Part shown: piece after piece, positions 55,513 through 63,575 of the stretch | Position numbering within the stretch: the stretch's first letter is position 1 | Layout of the letters: the number at the start of each line of letters is the position of its first letter | Assembly: GCA_046483065.1 (NCBI GenBank) | Contig: JAWODW010000089.1 | Span: forward strand, 62,001-126,000 | Length of the DNA: 64,000 nt | Reading direction: 5' to 3' | Source of the DNA: JAWVYT01 sp046483065 | Lineage (GTDB): Bacteria > Gemmatimonadota > Gemmatimonadetes > Longimicrobiales > RSA9 | Translations under genes and position numbers: made by a program | Notes under the pieces: generated by a model | The model's database searches: none | Seen by the model: the letters and a program-made list of their open reading frames with translations, nothing else | What the model was told of the DNA's origin: nothing

Positions 55513-55532
55513 CGCGACTGGGGGACTGGGGG
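55513..55532. repeat. Half copy of the dispersed repeat (inner arm)
   Basis: GCGACTGGGGGACTGGGGG matches the inner left arm of the larger modules, without its inverse partner. It lies right at the 3' end of the beta-barrel gene. Confidence 0.7.
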
Positions 55533-55533
55533 T

Positions 55534-56312
55534 CTACGGCAACGTCACGGAGAGGCCGAGGGTCCAGTCCCGGGGGCGGGGGACGCGGTCGAAGAGCTCC
55601 CGGAAGCGGGGGTCGCTCAATGGGCGCGCTCGGTCACGCGGGCCGGGACCGCCCTGACCGAGTCCGGCTCCGTCGCGCCGATGGGGACCACGACCGTCGC
55701 CCGGATCAACGGTTTGCGTCGTTGGAACCGGTGGACCACCTCGTACGTCTCGAAGTCCAGGTACCGGATCTCGAACCCGAGCGAGGCGACCTCGACATCC
55801 AGCCCCCACCCGGAGCCCGACCGTCGGGTGCGCAGGAACGCGCCGTACCAGGCCGGCTCGGGACCCCGGCCGGTGAACCCATCGGCGGGGTCCAGCGGGC
55901 CGATCAACCCGGCCGAGAGCCCGACCGTGACCGTGCGCGGCCCGAGCCCCATCGCCCGCCCGGCCCGGGCGCCCACCCGGTAGGCGGGCCCGAACGGCCC
56001 CGTCGGATCGACGATGGCGTCCCGGCCCTCCCACGTAGTTCCGATCAATGCGGTGGTGCAGAGGCCGCCCCCGGTGAAGAGCGCCTCGCCGCCGGCCGCC
56101 AGCAGCCACGGACCCCGGGTCCGGGCTTCCACGCCCAACGTCAGCCCGGGCGTCACGGTGCACTGCTCGTTCGCCGGCTCGTACCAGTCGAGCCCTACGG
56201 TGATGGCGAGCGGCTCGCGGCCCGCCGCGTCCTGCCCGTGAAGGGGGATCGCCGCCACGCCGGAGAGCGCCAGGCCGCCCCCCAGGGCGATAGCGAGAAT
56301 GCCATGGCGCAT
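55534..56312 (-). pseudogene. Outer-membrane beta-barrel protein with 3' frame break
   Basis: From ATG 56312 (AAGGAG at 8 nt) a signal peptide (MRHGILAIALGGGLALSG) and beta-hairpin-rich barrel of about 231 residues is read, but that frame stops at 55617 with the unlikely tail RAVPARVTERAH. The next frame continues with LSDPRFRELFDRVPRPRD and ends WTLGLSVTLP, a typical barrel C-terminal strand. One inserted base near 55620 would join them as TERA-PLSDPRF. So the sequence has lost one nucleotide relative to an intact gene, by mutation or by sequencing error. No specific function is recognised. Confidence 0.65.
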
Positions 56313-56328
56313 CGTGGCGCTCCTTCCC

Positions 56329-56709
56329 TCACGGAGACGTAGGGATCAGAACCGCCCGTACCCGCTGGCTGACTGCGTGACAATCGTCCTTCCGAACTCG
56401 CACGCCTGCAGTGGACCACAGCCGGTATCCCGGGTGCGCGACGAACACTGTGTACGTCCCTTCGCGATCGAATGCCGCGGCTCGCGAGAAGAAGCCGTCC
56501 GAATCCCCTTCGTACAGCACGAGCGAGTCCTGATAGGCGCCGTCGACCACCAGGCCTCGGGCCCCTTGCGCCAGCGGAGCGCCCGTCACGGAATCGTAGA
56601 TCTCAGCTATCACGCTTGGTAGCGGCATATTGGTGCACGCCACGGGCCCCGTCGTGTCGCAGGCCGCGGCACTCGACACCGCCACGATGGCAGCTGCCAG
56701 GCGCACCAT
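56329..56709 (-). CDS. Small secreted lipoprotein, carboxypeptidase-regulatory-like
   Basis: A 126-residue lipoprotein with the signal MVRLAAAIVAVSSAAAC and lipobox SAAAC. The mature domain resembles a carboxypeptidase regulatory (CarboxypepD_reg) fold, with SVIAEIYDSVTGAPLAQGA and GTYTVFVAHPGYRLW. Cysteines near the start (VACTNM) and end (KDDCHAV) may pair. The start is uncertain: GGAGG directly abuts the ATG, and an in-frame ATG lies 18 codons upstream. It is 16 bp upstream of the barrel gene on the same strand. Confidence 0.7.
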   Translation of the reverse strand: MVRLAAAIVAVSSAAACDTTGPVACTNMPLPSVIAEIYDSVTGAPLAQGARGLVVDGAYQDSLVLYEGDSDGFFSRAAAFDREGTYTVFVAHPGYRLWSTAGVRVRKDDCHAVSQRVRAVLIPTSP

Positions 56710-56996
56710 CCTCCGTGCCGACGGCAAGCAGCCGCCGATACCCAGCTCGTGTGTCGGACGCATGGCGTTCATGGAAAGGAGATGTCAACGCGAAGCAAGT
56801 CCACGGGCTCGCCAGGGGTCCATTCCTCCAGGGTCTCCGGCGTCCTCAGCCGCATTTCCAGCCTCTCACGAGATGAGCCCGGTGCTCTGTCCTGTATATG
56901 CTTCCGAGCCCGTTTTCTGTCAACGAATCCCGACCGTGCCCCTGCCCGGCGTGACGCAGCCGCGCTCGCATGTCACGATACTTCGGCATCACTAAA

Positions 56997-57396
56997 CTAG
57001 CTCCCGGCCCCGAACCCCGGGACCCGCCACTCCACGCAGGCGAAGTGGCAGTCACCGCCGCACGACTCGCTCCGCTCCCTGGTCCGGTACTCGGGCTGGA
57101 GCGTGTCCACCACCACGGTGTCCGCGGTGCGGAAGGTCAGGATCGGACGGGGCGGGACGAAGTACGGGAAGGAAGAGAGGTCGTCCTCGCACGGCGCCTC
57201 CATCGTGTACTCCCGGACCCACAGCTCGGCGTGGTCCGCGCCGAGGACCTCGAGGGTGTACGCGTCGGGGATGTCACCCAGGAGCCGGGTCTGCAGCCCG
57301 TACGGACACGGGTCGCTGGTACAGGTGATGGCGATGTCGGTGCAGCCGACCACAGAAAGCGCCGCGAGCGCGGCCCCGACGGTCGTTTTTCCGCAT
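56997..57396 (-). pseudogene. Secreted lipoprotein, paralogue family B, frameshift at A5 tract
   Basis: The mature protein frame (stop at 56997) encodes TCTSDPCPYGLQTRLLG, SFPYFVPPRPILTFRTADT and SESCGGDCHFACVEWRV, a clear paralogue of 31940-32365 with the same cysteine pattern. No full signal peptide is in that frame. An ATG at 57396, preceded by AGGGGGG, opens a frame that runs through five A residues (57386-57390, minus strand) into nonsense. Dropping one A gives MRKTTVGAALAALSVVGC, an ideal lipoprotein signal. The gene is thus off by one base at a homopolymer: error, decay or slippage control. Confidence 0.75.
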
Positions 57397-57496
57397 GGCC
57401 CCCCTGATGAGTGGATTGCGTGAACCCTCCCGCGTCCACACGACGAATCCGGAGGGCCGGTTCTGTCGCGACGGTCCGGCGCCGGCGCCGGCCGGC

Positions 57497-58309
57497 TTAG
57501 CGGAGCACCAGCTCCACCACCACCGGCCGATGATCCGACGCCACCGGCTCATCCAGGAGCCTCCGGGTGACGACCTCCCACCGACCCTCCGGCCGGAACA
57601 GCACGAAATCGATCTCCCGGTCCGGGGCGTAGGATGGGAACGTCAGATGGTCGGCGCCCTTGGGCACGATGGCCCACCCGCGCGAGAAGTGGATCATGAC
57701 GTCGGAGTCCGGCGTGGAGTTGAAGTCGCCGGCCAGGAGGGTGGGGATCGTTTCGTCGCTGAGGTGCTCCTCGAGGCGAAGGGCCTGGGCGAGCCGCTCG
57801 TCGTCGGTCCGGTAGAAGTGGATGCCCACGAACCGGATCCTGCGCCCCGTGGTCGGCGACGCGACCGTGACCGCCAACGCCGTGCGCGGCTCAGCGCCCG
57901 CCGGGAGCCGAAGGTTCCTCGACTCCGCGATGGGCCACCGGGACAGCAGCGCCATCCCGTACGCGCCGCCCTGGTACGGCATGAACGCCCCGAACACGGG
58001 CTCGAGGCCGGTGAGGCGCCCCAGCTCCGCCGCCTGGTGGACGCCGTCCGTGCGCGTGGCCGCGCTGTCCACCTCCTGGAGCGCCACCAGGTCCGGATCC
58101 ACGGACCGTATGAGGTCGGCGATTCGCTCCAGGTCGACCACCTCGTCCACCCCCTCGCCGTGGTGGACGTTGTAGGCCAGCACCCGGATCGTGTCCCGGG
58201 CCGCGGGCACGGGGGACCCGGCGCCACCGTCCTCCACCATCCGCGAGGCGCCTCCACACGCCGCCGCGAGCGCCAGCATCATCAGGCCCGACCAGGCGGT
58301 GTTCCTCAT
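57497..58309 (-). CDS. Secreted endonuclease/exonuclease/phosphatase family lipoprotein
   Basis: A 270-residue protein with a lipoprotein signal (MRNTAWSGLMMLALAAAC). The EEP fold motifs are present: VLAYNVHHGEG, LVALQEVDSAA, LAGDFNSTPDSD and ASDHRPVVVEL with the catalytic Asp-His pair. Such exported enzymes cleave phosphodiesters, in nucleic acids or phospholipid head groups (sphingomyelinase-like); the substrate is not evident. It is preceded by a half copy of the intergenic repeat. Confidence 0.9.
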   Translation of the reverse strand: MRNTAWSGLMMLALAAACGGASRMVEDGGAGSPVPAARDTIRVLAYNVHHGEGVDEVVDLERIADLIRSVDPDLVALQEVDSAATRTDGVHQAAELGRLTGLEPVFGAFMPYQGGAYGMALLSRWPIAESRNLRLPAGAEPRTALAVTVASPTTGRRIRFVGIHFYRTDDERLAQALRLEEHLSDETIPTLLAGDFNSTPDSDVMIHFSRGWAIVPKGADHLTFPSYAPDREIDFVLFRPEGRWEVVTRRLLDEPVASDHRPVVVELVLR

Positions 58310-58346
58310 TCAGTGGCAGCCATATGACTCCGTACCTCGCAATCCG

Positions 58347-58365
58347 ATCCCCCAGTCCCCCAATC
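58347..58365. repeat. Half copy of the dispersed repeat (inverse arm)
   Basis: ATCCCCCAGTCCCCCAATC matches the right inner arm of the large intergenic modules, without a left partner. It lies between the EEP gene and the second caspase gene. Confidence 0.65.
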
Positions 58366-58454
58366 CCGCCCAACGACGAAGGGGCCACCCACCGGCAAGG
58401 TCGCCTCGCCCGGGGGATGCCCCATATCGCCGCCCCGGCGCAGGAGCGGCTGTC

Positions 58455-60224
58455 CTACCGGTCCCTGTCCGGCCCCGCCTCGGCGGCCGCGCCCGCCACC
58501 GCCAGGGGCACATCCCCCAGCCCGGAGTACTGCGGGTTCTGGCGCCCGTCAGTGGCCTGGCTCACGCCCCCCTTCACGAAGGAGGCCACCTCGACGAAGG
58601 TGACGATCCCGTTGCCGTCGGCGTCGGCGTCGCCGTTCAGGCCCTGGAGGATGTGGTGGGTGAATACGCCGTGGCCACCGCCCCAGCGTGCGTCCTCGAA
58701 GCTGAGCTCGTTGACGTCGGCGGCGGTCAGGGTGAGCCGGCGGGACGGGGTGAACAGGTCGTCGAAGGAGCCGCCGATGGGATTGCCCTGGGCGTCGGTC
58801 TCGCTCCCGCCGGTGCCGGCGGAGTGGCAGGCGTCGGCGATGACCACCACGCGCTCGGCGGAGATCTGGCGCCGCAGCGCGGTCTTCACGTCCCACATGG
58901 GGAACCCGGTGGAGGCCAGGGCGTCGATGTCGGTATCGACGGGGAAGAGGTACAGGTTGTCGGGCCGGTTCGGGTCGGGCGCGCCGTGGCCGGCGAAGTA
59001 GATGACCACGAGGTCGTCCCAGTCGGCCTGCTGGAGGAAGACGAACATGGCCTCGCGCATGGCGGCGCCGGTGGCCTGCTCGTCGGTCAGCAGGAGGATG
59101 TGGTCCTCGTCGAACGGACCGGCGGCGTCGGAGCGGAGGAAGTCGTGGATCGCACGGGCGTCGTCATCGGCGTAGTCGAGGTCGGGGATGAGCCCGTCGT
59201 CGTAGTCACCGATCCCGATGACCACGGCCCAGCGCTCGTCGATGCGGGGCGACGCGAAGGCGGTGCGGGTATTGCCGGCGCCGTCCCGGGCCACCACGCG
59301 GACCGAGTCCCGGTCCAGCGCCAGCGGGGTCTGGACGACGAACCGCGATGCCGGCCCCCGGGTGATCCCCAGCCGCTGGGCGTCGGCGGCGCTCAGCCGC
59401 TCGAGGGAGGCGGGCTCGCCCTCGACCTCCACGGCCACGTCAGCGCCGATGACCACGCCCTCGATCTCCACCAGGTTCGTGGCGTTCTGCTGCGCCTCGT
59501 GCTCCTCCCGGGAGATGACGCCGATCCCGCGGGTGGCCATGTCGCTGTCGGCCACGGGCTCGATCCGGGTCCCGAGGATGGCGAGGCCGGGGCCGCGGCT
59601 GCTGCCGCTCCGGCCCACTGCCTCCTCCACGGAGCCCGGGTCCGGCTGGAAGTAGCCCCGGGCGGCCCAGCCGTTGGCCTCCCAGTCATTCACGATGGCG
59701 CCGAGGAAGCCGGTCTCGGTGATCACTTCCTCGGCGGCGATCCGGATGGCGCCGGCCCGTGCGGCCTGGTCGGTGGCCTCCAGCTCCCGGCCGGAGCCGT
59801 GGGCCGTGGCCACTACGTTGCCCTGGTCGAGACGGAGCGCCCGGAGGCGGAGCTCGCTGGTGCCGGTGACGAGGGTGCCGGAGATGGGGTCCAGGTTCGT
59901 GCCCCACTCGGCCCGACCCAGGATCAGAACCTGAGCGCCGAAGTCGCGGCCGAGGCGGACGGCGGCGCCCTCGTCGCCATCGAGCGCCGCCTGGACCAGC
60001 TCGCGCTGCGCCGCGGTGTGGGCCAGCGCCGGGTCCACCAGCGGGAAGCCGGCCTCCAGCAGGAACGACGAGACCTCGCTCGCCGCCACGCCGGCGCTCC
60101 CGTTTTCGGGGACGAACACCAGCGTCCGGGGCAGCTCGCTCTCGAATCGGATCTCCTGGGCGTCGGCCGGGGCCGTCGCAAGAGCACCCACCAGTATCAG
60201 GCCCAGCGCTACCAGTCGCTTCAT
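58455..60224 (-). CDS. Exported caspase-family protein with EF-hand-like tail
   Basis: A 589-residue protein with a signal peptide (about 1-22). An N-terminal domain (about 25-190) resembles curli/lipoprotein-assembly-type stress proteins; a middle beta domain (about 240-325) follows, and the C14 caspase domain (about 330-580) has catalytic His413 in VVIYFAGHGAPD and Cys466 in IADACHSAGTGG, the canonical form. A calcium-loop-like segment, NGDADADGNGIVTF, lies near the end. The ATG overlaps the upstream gene's stop (ATGA), indicating coupling. It is the second caspase in the window and, unlike the first, keeps DACHS. Confidence 0.9.
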   Translation of the reverse strand: MKRLVALGLILVGALATAPADAQEIRFESELPRTLVFVPENGSAGVAASEVSSFLLEAGFPLVDPALAHTAAQRELVQAALDGDEGAAVRLGRDFGAQVLILGRAEWGTNLDPISGTLVTGTSELRLRALRLDQGNVVATAHGSGRELEATDQAARAGAIRIAAEEVITETGFLGAIVNDWEANGWAARGYFQPDPGSVEEAVGRSGSSRGPGLAILGTRIEPVADSDMATRGIGVISREEHEAQQNATNLVEIEGVVIGADVAVEVEGEPASLERLSAADAQRLGITRGPASRFVVQTPLALDRDSVRVVARDGAGNTRTAFASPRIDERWAVVIGIGDYDDGLIPDLDYADDDARAIHDFLRSDAAGPFDEDHILLLTDEQATGAAMREAMFVFLQQADWDDLVVIYFAGHGAPDPNRPDNLYLFPVDTDIDALASTGFPMWDVKTALRRQISAERVVVIADACHSAGTGGSETDAQGNPIGGSFDDLFTPSRRLTLTAADVNELSFEDARWGGGHGVFTHHILQGLNGDADADGNGIVTFVEVASFVKGGVSQATDGRQNPQYSGLGDVPLAVAGAAAEAGPDRDR

Positions 60225-60901
60225 CAGCCTCCTCCTTCCACCCGCTCGAGGGCCGCCGCCGCGGCCCCGTGCCGTGGGAACAGCTCCAGGGCTCTCCTGT
60301 ACATCTCCGCCGCCCGCGCGTCCTGGCCGTGTTCCTCGTAGGCCAGCCCGCGGGAGTAGGCGAGGACCGCCTCCACCGGCGGATCCGCGTCCCCGGCGGC
60401 CACCCGGGTGGGCAGCTCCAGGCCGTCCAGGAAATCGTCGGCCAGCGCTGTCACCAGGTCGAGCATCCGGTCGCGCCCGCCCTGCTGCCGGCTCGCCTTC
60501 TCCACCGTGCCGCTGGCCACATCCAGGACCCGGAGATCGATGCGGGCGCGCTCCGGCTCCAGGGCCACGTTGCCGATCACGATGTACTGGGCGCCCAGCA
60601 GCCTGCCGAGCTCCAGCGCCCGGGACTCGTCCATCCGCCCGGACAGGGCGAGCTGCCGGCTCTCGATGAGCTGCTGGATCTGCTGCCGGTCGACCACGTG
60701 GACCTGCGGCCGGTCCGCCAGCACCGTGGTGATCATGGTGGCGAGCCCGCGACCCACGGCGTCGGCGTCCTCACCGGTGAGGGAGAAAGCGTTGAAATCC
60801 AATACGGCGATGGTCGGGACCCGGGGTCCCTCCGCATCCTGCGCCGCCGCCGAAACGGGCAGCAGGAGCGCGAGCATCAGTAGGGCAAGCGGTGGAAACA
60901 C
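60224..60901 (-). CDS. CsgG/TolB-like exported protein with TPR tail
   Basis: A 225-residue protein. The GTG at 60901 is chosen because GGAGG stands 5 nt upstream and it begins directly with a signal peptide (LLMLALLLPVSAAAQ). The main domain (about 28-165) has TIAVLDFNAFSLTGEDAD, a short DRQQIQQLIESRQLALSG stretch and GAQYIVIGNVALEPE, as in CsgG/FlgO-type assembly proteins. A TPR-like repeat (LAYSRGLAYEEHGQDARAAE) ends it. It overlaps the caspase gene downstream by ATGA, so the two products probably act together in the envelope. Confidence 0.85.
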   Translation of the reverse strand: MFPPLALLMLALLLPVSAAAQDAEGPRVPTIAVLDFNAFSLTGEDADAVGRGLATMITTVLADRPQVHVVDRQQIQQLIESRQLALSGRMDESRALELGRLLGAQYIVIGNVALEPERARIDLRVLDVASGTVEKASRQQGGRDRMLDLVTALADDFLDGLELPTRVAAGDADPPVEAVLAYSRGLAYEEHGQDARAAEMYRRALELFPRHGAAAAALERVEGGG

Positions 60902-60991
60902 GGGTACCTCCGCGTGACGCGCAGAACGAAGAAGGGAGAGCGCCCAAACGGGCAAGCCGTAAGGTAAAGCACCCGAGCGGATGGGAAAAGA

Positions 60992-61035
60992 AGAGCTAAG
61001 AGCTAAGATCTGAGATCTGAGAACTGAGATCTAAG
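60992..61035. repeat. Short low-GC tandem array
   Basis: A run of 7-8 bp units alternating AGAGCTA and GATCTGA types, with markedly lower GC than the surrounding DNA, upstream of the SelW-like gene. Possibly slippage-derived. Confidence 0.7.
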
Positions 61036-61128
61036 GAATCGGATCTGCACGTCTGGATGAACGGTTCTTGCCCCGAACTCATCGCGTGGCCAACCTAGGT
61101 GCAGACCATTGACCGGGAACAAGTAATC

Positions 61129-61350
61129 ATGCGCGTGACGATCGAATATTGCGGACTGTGAAACTATCTCCCTCGAGCCTCCAGGATGGCGGCACGGATC
61201 ACGGAGGAGTTCCCCGACGCCGAGGTCGAGCTCATCGAGTCCGGCGGCGGTGTCTTCGAGGTGGAACGCAACGGCGAGTTGATCTATTCGAAGAAGCGGA
61301 CGGGCCGGCACGCCGAGTGGGAAGAGGTGCGGGACCGGCTGGCGGAATGA
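61129..61350 (+). CDS. selW: SelW/Rdx-family selenoprotein (in-frame UGA = Sec)
   Basis: Reading through one TGA (61159-61161) gives a 73-residue thioredoxin-like protein: MRVTIEYCGLU, then NYLPRASRMAARITEEFPDA, EVELIESGGGVFEVERNGEL and IYSKKRTGRHAEWEEV. The CxxU redox motif after a first beta strand, the PxA helix, and the GGVFEV-NGELIYSKK block are diagnostic of the SelW/Rdx family, in which the UGA position is Cys or Sec. The UGA is followed by a hairpin fitting a bacterial SECIS. Ordinary gene callers would miss it or start at an internal Met after the UGA. It lies 42 bp upstream of pfkA and may be co-transcribed. Whether the organism has SelA/B/C/D is not visible here. Confidence 0.8.
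61173..61197 (+). promoter_or_regulatory. Candidate bacterial SECIS element
   Basis: A stem-loop in the coding sequence: CCA/TGG stem (61181-61183 with 61187-61189) and triloop GGA (61184-61186), then after a T-C mismatch GCC/GGC (61177-61179 with 61191-61193), and after an A-A mismatch CG/CG. The apical loop starts 22 nt after the UGA and has G at its first two positions, both within bacterial SECIS rules. Confidence 0.6.
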
Positions 61351-61392
61351 GATGATACCTCGACACGCTCGTCCAGTGAGGAGGCCGTACCC

Positions 61393-62478
61393 ATGAGCAA
61401 GCGAATCGCCATCAGCACAGGCGGCGGCGACGCCCCCGGGTTGAACGCCGTGATCCGGGCCACGGTACTCTCGGCGGTGAACCGTGGCTGGGAGGTCTAC
61501 GGGATCCGGAAAGGGTATGGCGGGCTGCTGGGCGAGGACGAGATCGTGCGGCTGGACTCCCAGGCGGTCCGGGGAATCACCCATGTGGGCGGCACGATCC
61601 TGGGCACCACGAACCGGGGCAACCCGTTCGAATGGCCGGTGGAGGACGACGACGGGACCACCCGTGTCATCGACCGGAGCGACGAGGTCATCGAGAACTT
61701 CAAGCGCCGTGAGTTCGACGCCATGGTGGCCATCGGCGGCGACGGCTCGCTCCATATCGCCAACGAGCTGTGGAAAAAGGGGCTGCCGGTGGTGGGGGTC
61801 CCGAAGACCATCGACAACGACCTGGCCGCCACCCAGGTCACCTTCGGGTTCCACACCGCAGTGCAGACCGCGTCGGAGGCGCTGGACAAGCTCCACTCAA
61901 CGGCCGAGAGCCACGAGCGAGTCATGGTGGTGGAGCTCATGGGCCGCCACACCGGCTGGATCGCGCTCTTCGCCGGCGTCAGCGCCACGGCCGACGTGAT
62001 CCTGATCCCCGAGATCCCGTACGACGTCGCGAAGGTGTGCGACAAGATCCGGGAGCGGGACGCCACCGGCCGCCTCTTCTCCATCGTGGTGGTGGCCGAG
62101 GGCGCGAAGCCGGTGGAGGGCGGTGCGTCATTGGCCGAGGAGGCCGGGCCCGGCAAGGAGGCCCGCTACGGCGGGATCGCAGAGCAGATCGCCCACCAGA
62201 TCGCAGAGCGCACGGGCAAGGAGACCCGGTCGCTGGTCCTGGGACACCTGCAGCGCGGCGGGTCGCCCATCGCCTACGACCGGTTGATCGCGCTCCGGTT
62301 CGGCGCCGCCGCCGTGCGCTACGTGGCCGACGGCGCCTACGGCACCATGGTGGCGCTGGACCCACCCGGCGTCCGGGCCGTCCCGCTCGTGGAGGCCACC
62401 CGCAGGACCAAGGCGGTACCGCTGGACTCGGACGTGGTGGAAACCGCCCGGGACCTGGGGATCTCCTTCGGCGACTGA
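61393..62478 (+). CDS. pfkA: 6-phosphofructokinase
   Basis: A 361-residue glycolytic enzyme. The nucleotide-binding GGGDAPGLNAVIR, the phosphoryl-donor motif AIGGDGSLHIA (about 113-123), the substrate motif PKTIDND (137-143), and MGRHTGWIA and LGHLQRGGSP are all present. Gly in GGDG predicts ATP use, while the Lys in PKTIDND is the residue usual in PPi enzymes; this mixed pair is known in actinobacterial-type ATP-dependent enzymes. GAGGAGG precedes the ATG. It is probably downstream of selW in one transcript. Confidence 0.95.
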   Translation: MSKRIAISTGGGDAPGLNAVIRATVLSAVNRGWEVYGIRKGYGGLLGEDEIVRLDSQAVRGITHVGGTILGTTNRGNPFEWPVEDDDGTTRVIDRSDEVIENFKRREFDAMVAIGGDGSLHIANELWKKGLPVVGVPKTIDNDLAATQVTFGFHTAVQTASEALDKLHSTAESHERVMVVELMGRHTGWIALFAGVSATADVILIPEIPYDVAKVCDKIRERDATGRLFSIVVVAEGAKPVEGGASLAEEAGPGKEARYGGIAEQIAHQIAERTGKETRSLVLGHLQRGGSPIAYDRLIALRFGAAAVRYVADGAYGTMVALDPPGVRAVPLVEATRRTKAVPLDSDVVETARDLGISFGD

Positions 62479-62499
62479 CGCGGGCGGGCCGGCAGGCTC

Positions 62500-62829
62500 C
62501 TAGTTGAGCCGGACCTCCACCGTCTCGCCCGTCTGCAGTACCACCGTCCGCCGGACGGTATGGGTGTCCTCCTCGTCCCGGGCGATGATGGTGATGGTGG
62601 TGGAGAAGCTCCCGTCCAGGATGAAGCGCTCCTCCCGATCGGGGCCCACGGTGCCCAGGAGCCGGGTGTCGGCGCCGTCGTCGATGGAGACGATCATGGG
62701 GTGGGGCATCTCATTGACCACCGCCACGGCGTAGCGCTGGCCGAGGTCGGCGTCCCTGGACATGCCGGCGCAGGCGGCGCCCGCGAAGGCGAGGAACGCG
62801 GCGAGGGCCAGGAGGCGAAGTCGTCGCAT
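62500..62829 (-). CDS. Small secreted lipoprotein
   Basis: A 109-residue lipoprotein with signal MRRLRLLALAAFLAFAG and lipobox GAAC. The mature domain (about 85 residues) is beta-rich, with VAVVNEMPHPMIVSID and ILDGSFSTTITIIARDEE, an Ig-like pattern. An in-frame ATG at 62850 overlaps the stop of the upstream SDR gene (TGATG), so translation may begin there and be coupled; I prefer the inner ATG for its standard signal sequence. No known function. Confidence 0.75.
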   Translation of the reverse strand: MRRLRLLALAAFLAFAGAACAGMSRDADLGQRYAVAVVNEMPHPMIVSIDDGADTRLLGTVGPDREERFILDGSFSTTITIIARDEEDTHTVRRTVVLQTGETVEVRLN

Positions 62830-62849
62830 AGGGATCGGGTGCTCCTTCA

Positions 62850-63575
62850 TCAGGGTCTGTTCCAGTCGAGGGCACGGAACCGCTCACCGGTCACGCCCTC
62901 CGATTCGCCGCTGGCGAGCCAGAGGAATACGCCCGTGGCGTCCTCCGGCGGGGCCGGCCTTTTCGGGTCCTCGTCGGGGTACGCTGCCCGGCGCATTTCC
63001 GTCCGCAGGCGGCCCGGGTCCACGATGTTGACGCGGATCCCGGCGTCTTCTTCCTCCAGCGCCAGGTTCTTCGACAGCGCTTCCACGCCCCATTTGCTGA
63101 TGGCGTAGGCGCCCCAGCGTTTCCGTGCGATGTTCCCCACGCCGCTGGAGACGTTGATTATGGAGCCCCGTCCCGCTTCGCGCATCCCCGGCAGCACCGC
63201 CTGGATGGGGAGCAGCGTGCCCGTGACGTTGACGTCAAGCACCTCCCGCCATGCGTCCAGGGGGTGTTCCCGGAGCGGGACCCGGGGCCCGAGGATCGAC
63301 GCGTTGTTCACCAGCGTGTCGATGGGGCCGAACCGCTCGGTGGCCCGGGCCACCAGCGAGGCCACGTCGGCCGCGTCGGAGACGTCCACGGCGCCCCACT
63401 CGACCTCGGTCTCATCACGGAGCGACGCCGCCGCCGCGGCCATGCGGTCCTCGCCACGGGCGCACAGCACCAGCCGGGCACCGGCGTCGGCGAAGGCGTC
63501 GGCCAGCGCCCGGCCGAGGCCGCGCGACGCGCCGGTGATGAAGGCGGTGTGGCCGGAGAGGTCGACGGCGCTCAT
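62850..63575 (-). CDS. Short-chain dehydrogenase/reductase
   Basis: A 241-residue classical SDR. The cofactor motif TGASRGLG (about 15-22), NNAS (about 90-93), the catalytic Ser in IINVSSGVG and the YAISK Tyr/Lys pair are intact. The residues after the second strand (CARGED) suggest NADP use. The substrate is unknown. It overlaps the upstream hypothetical gene by 4 bp and the downstream lipoprotein gene by one base. Confidence 0.93.
   Translation of the reverse strand: MSAVDLSGHTAFITGASRGLGRALADAFADAGARLVLCARGEDRMAAAAASLRDETEVEWGAVDVSDAADVASLVARATERFGPIDTLVNNASILGPRVPLREHPLDAWREVLDVNVTGTLLPIQAVLPGMREAGRGSIINVSSGVGNIARKRWGAYAISKWGVEALSKNLALEEEDAGIRVNIVDPGRLRTEMRRAAYPDEDPKRPAPPEDATGVFLWLASGESEGVTGERFRALDWNRP

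Noticed and set aside
61003..61896. Minus-strand frame across the SelW and pfkA starts
   Set aside because: Antisense to pfkA and to the SelW frame; no motif.
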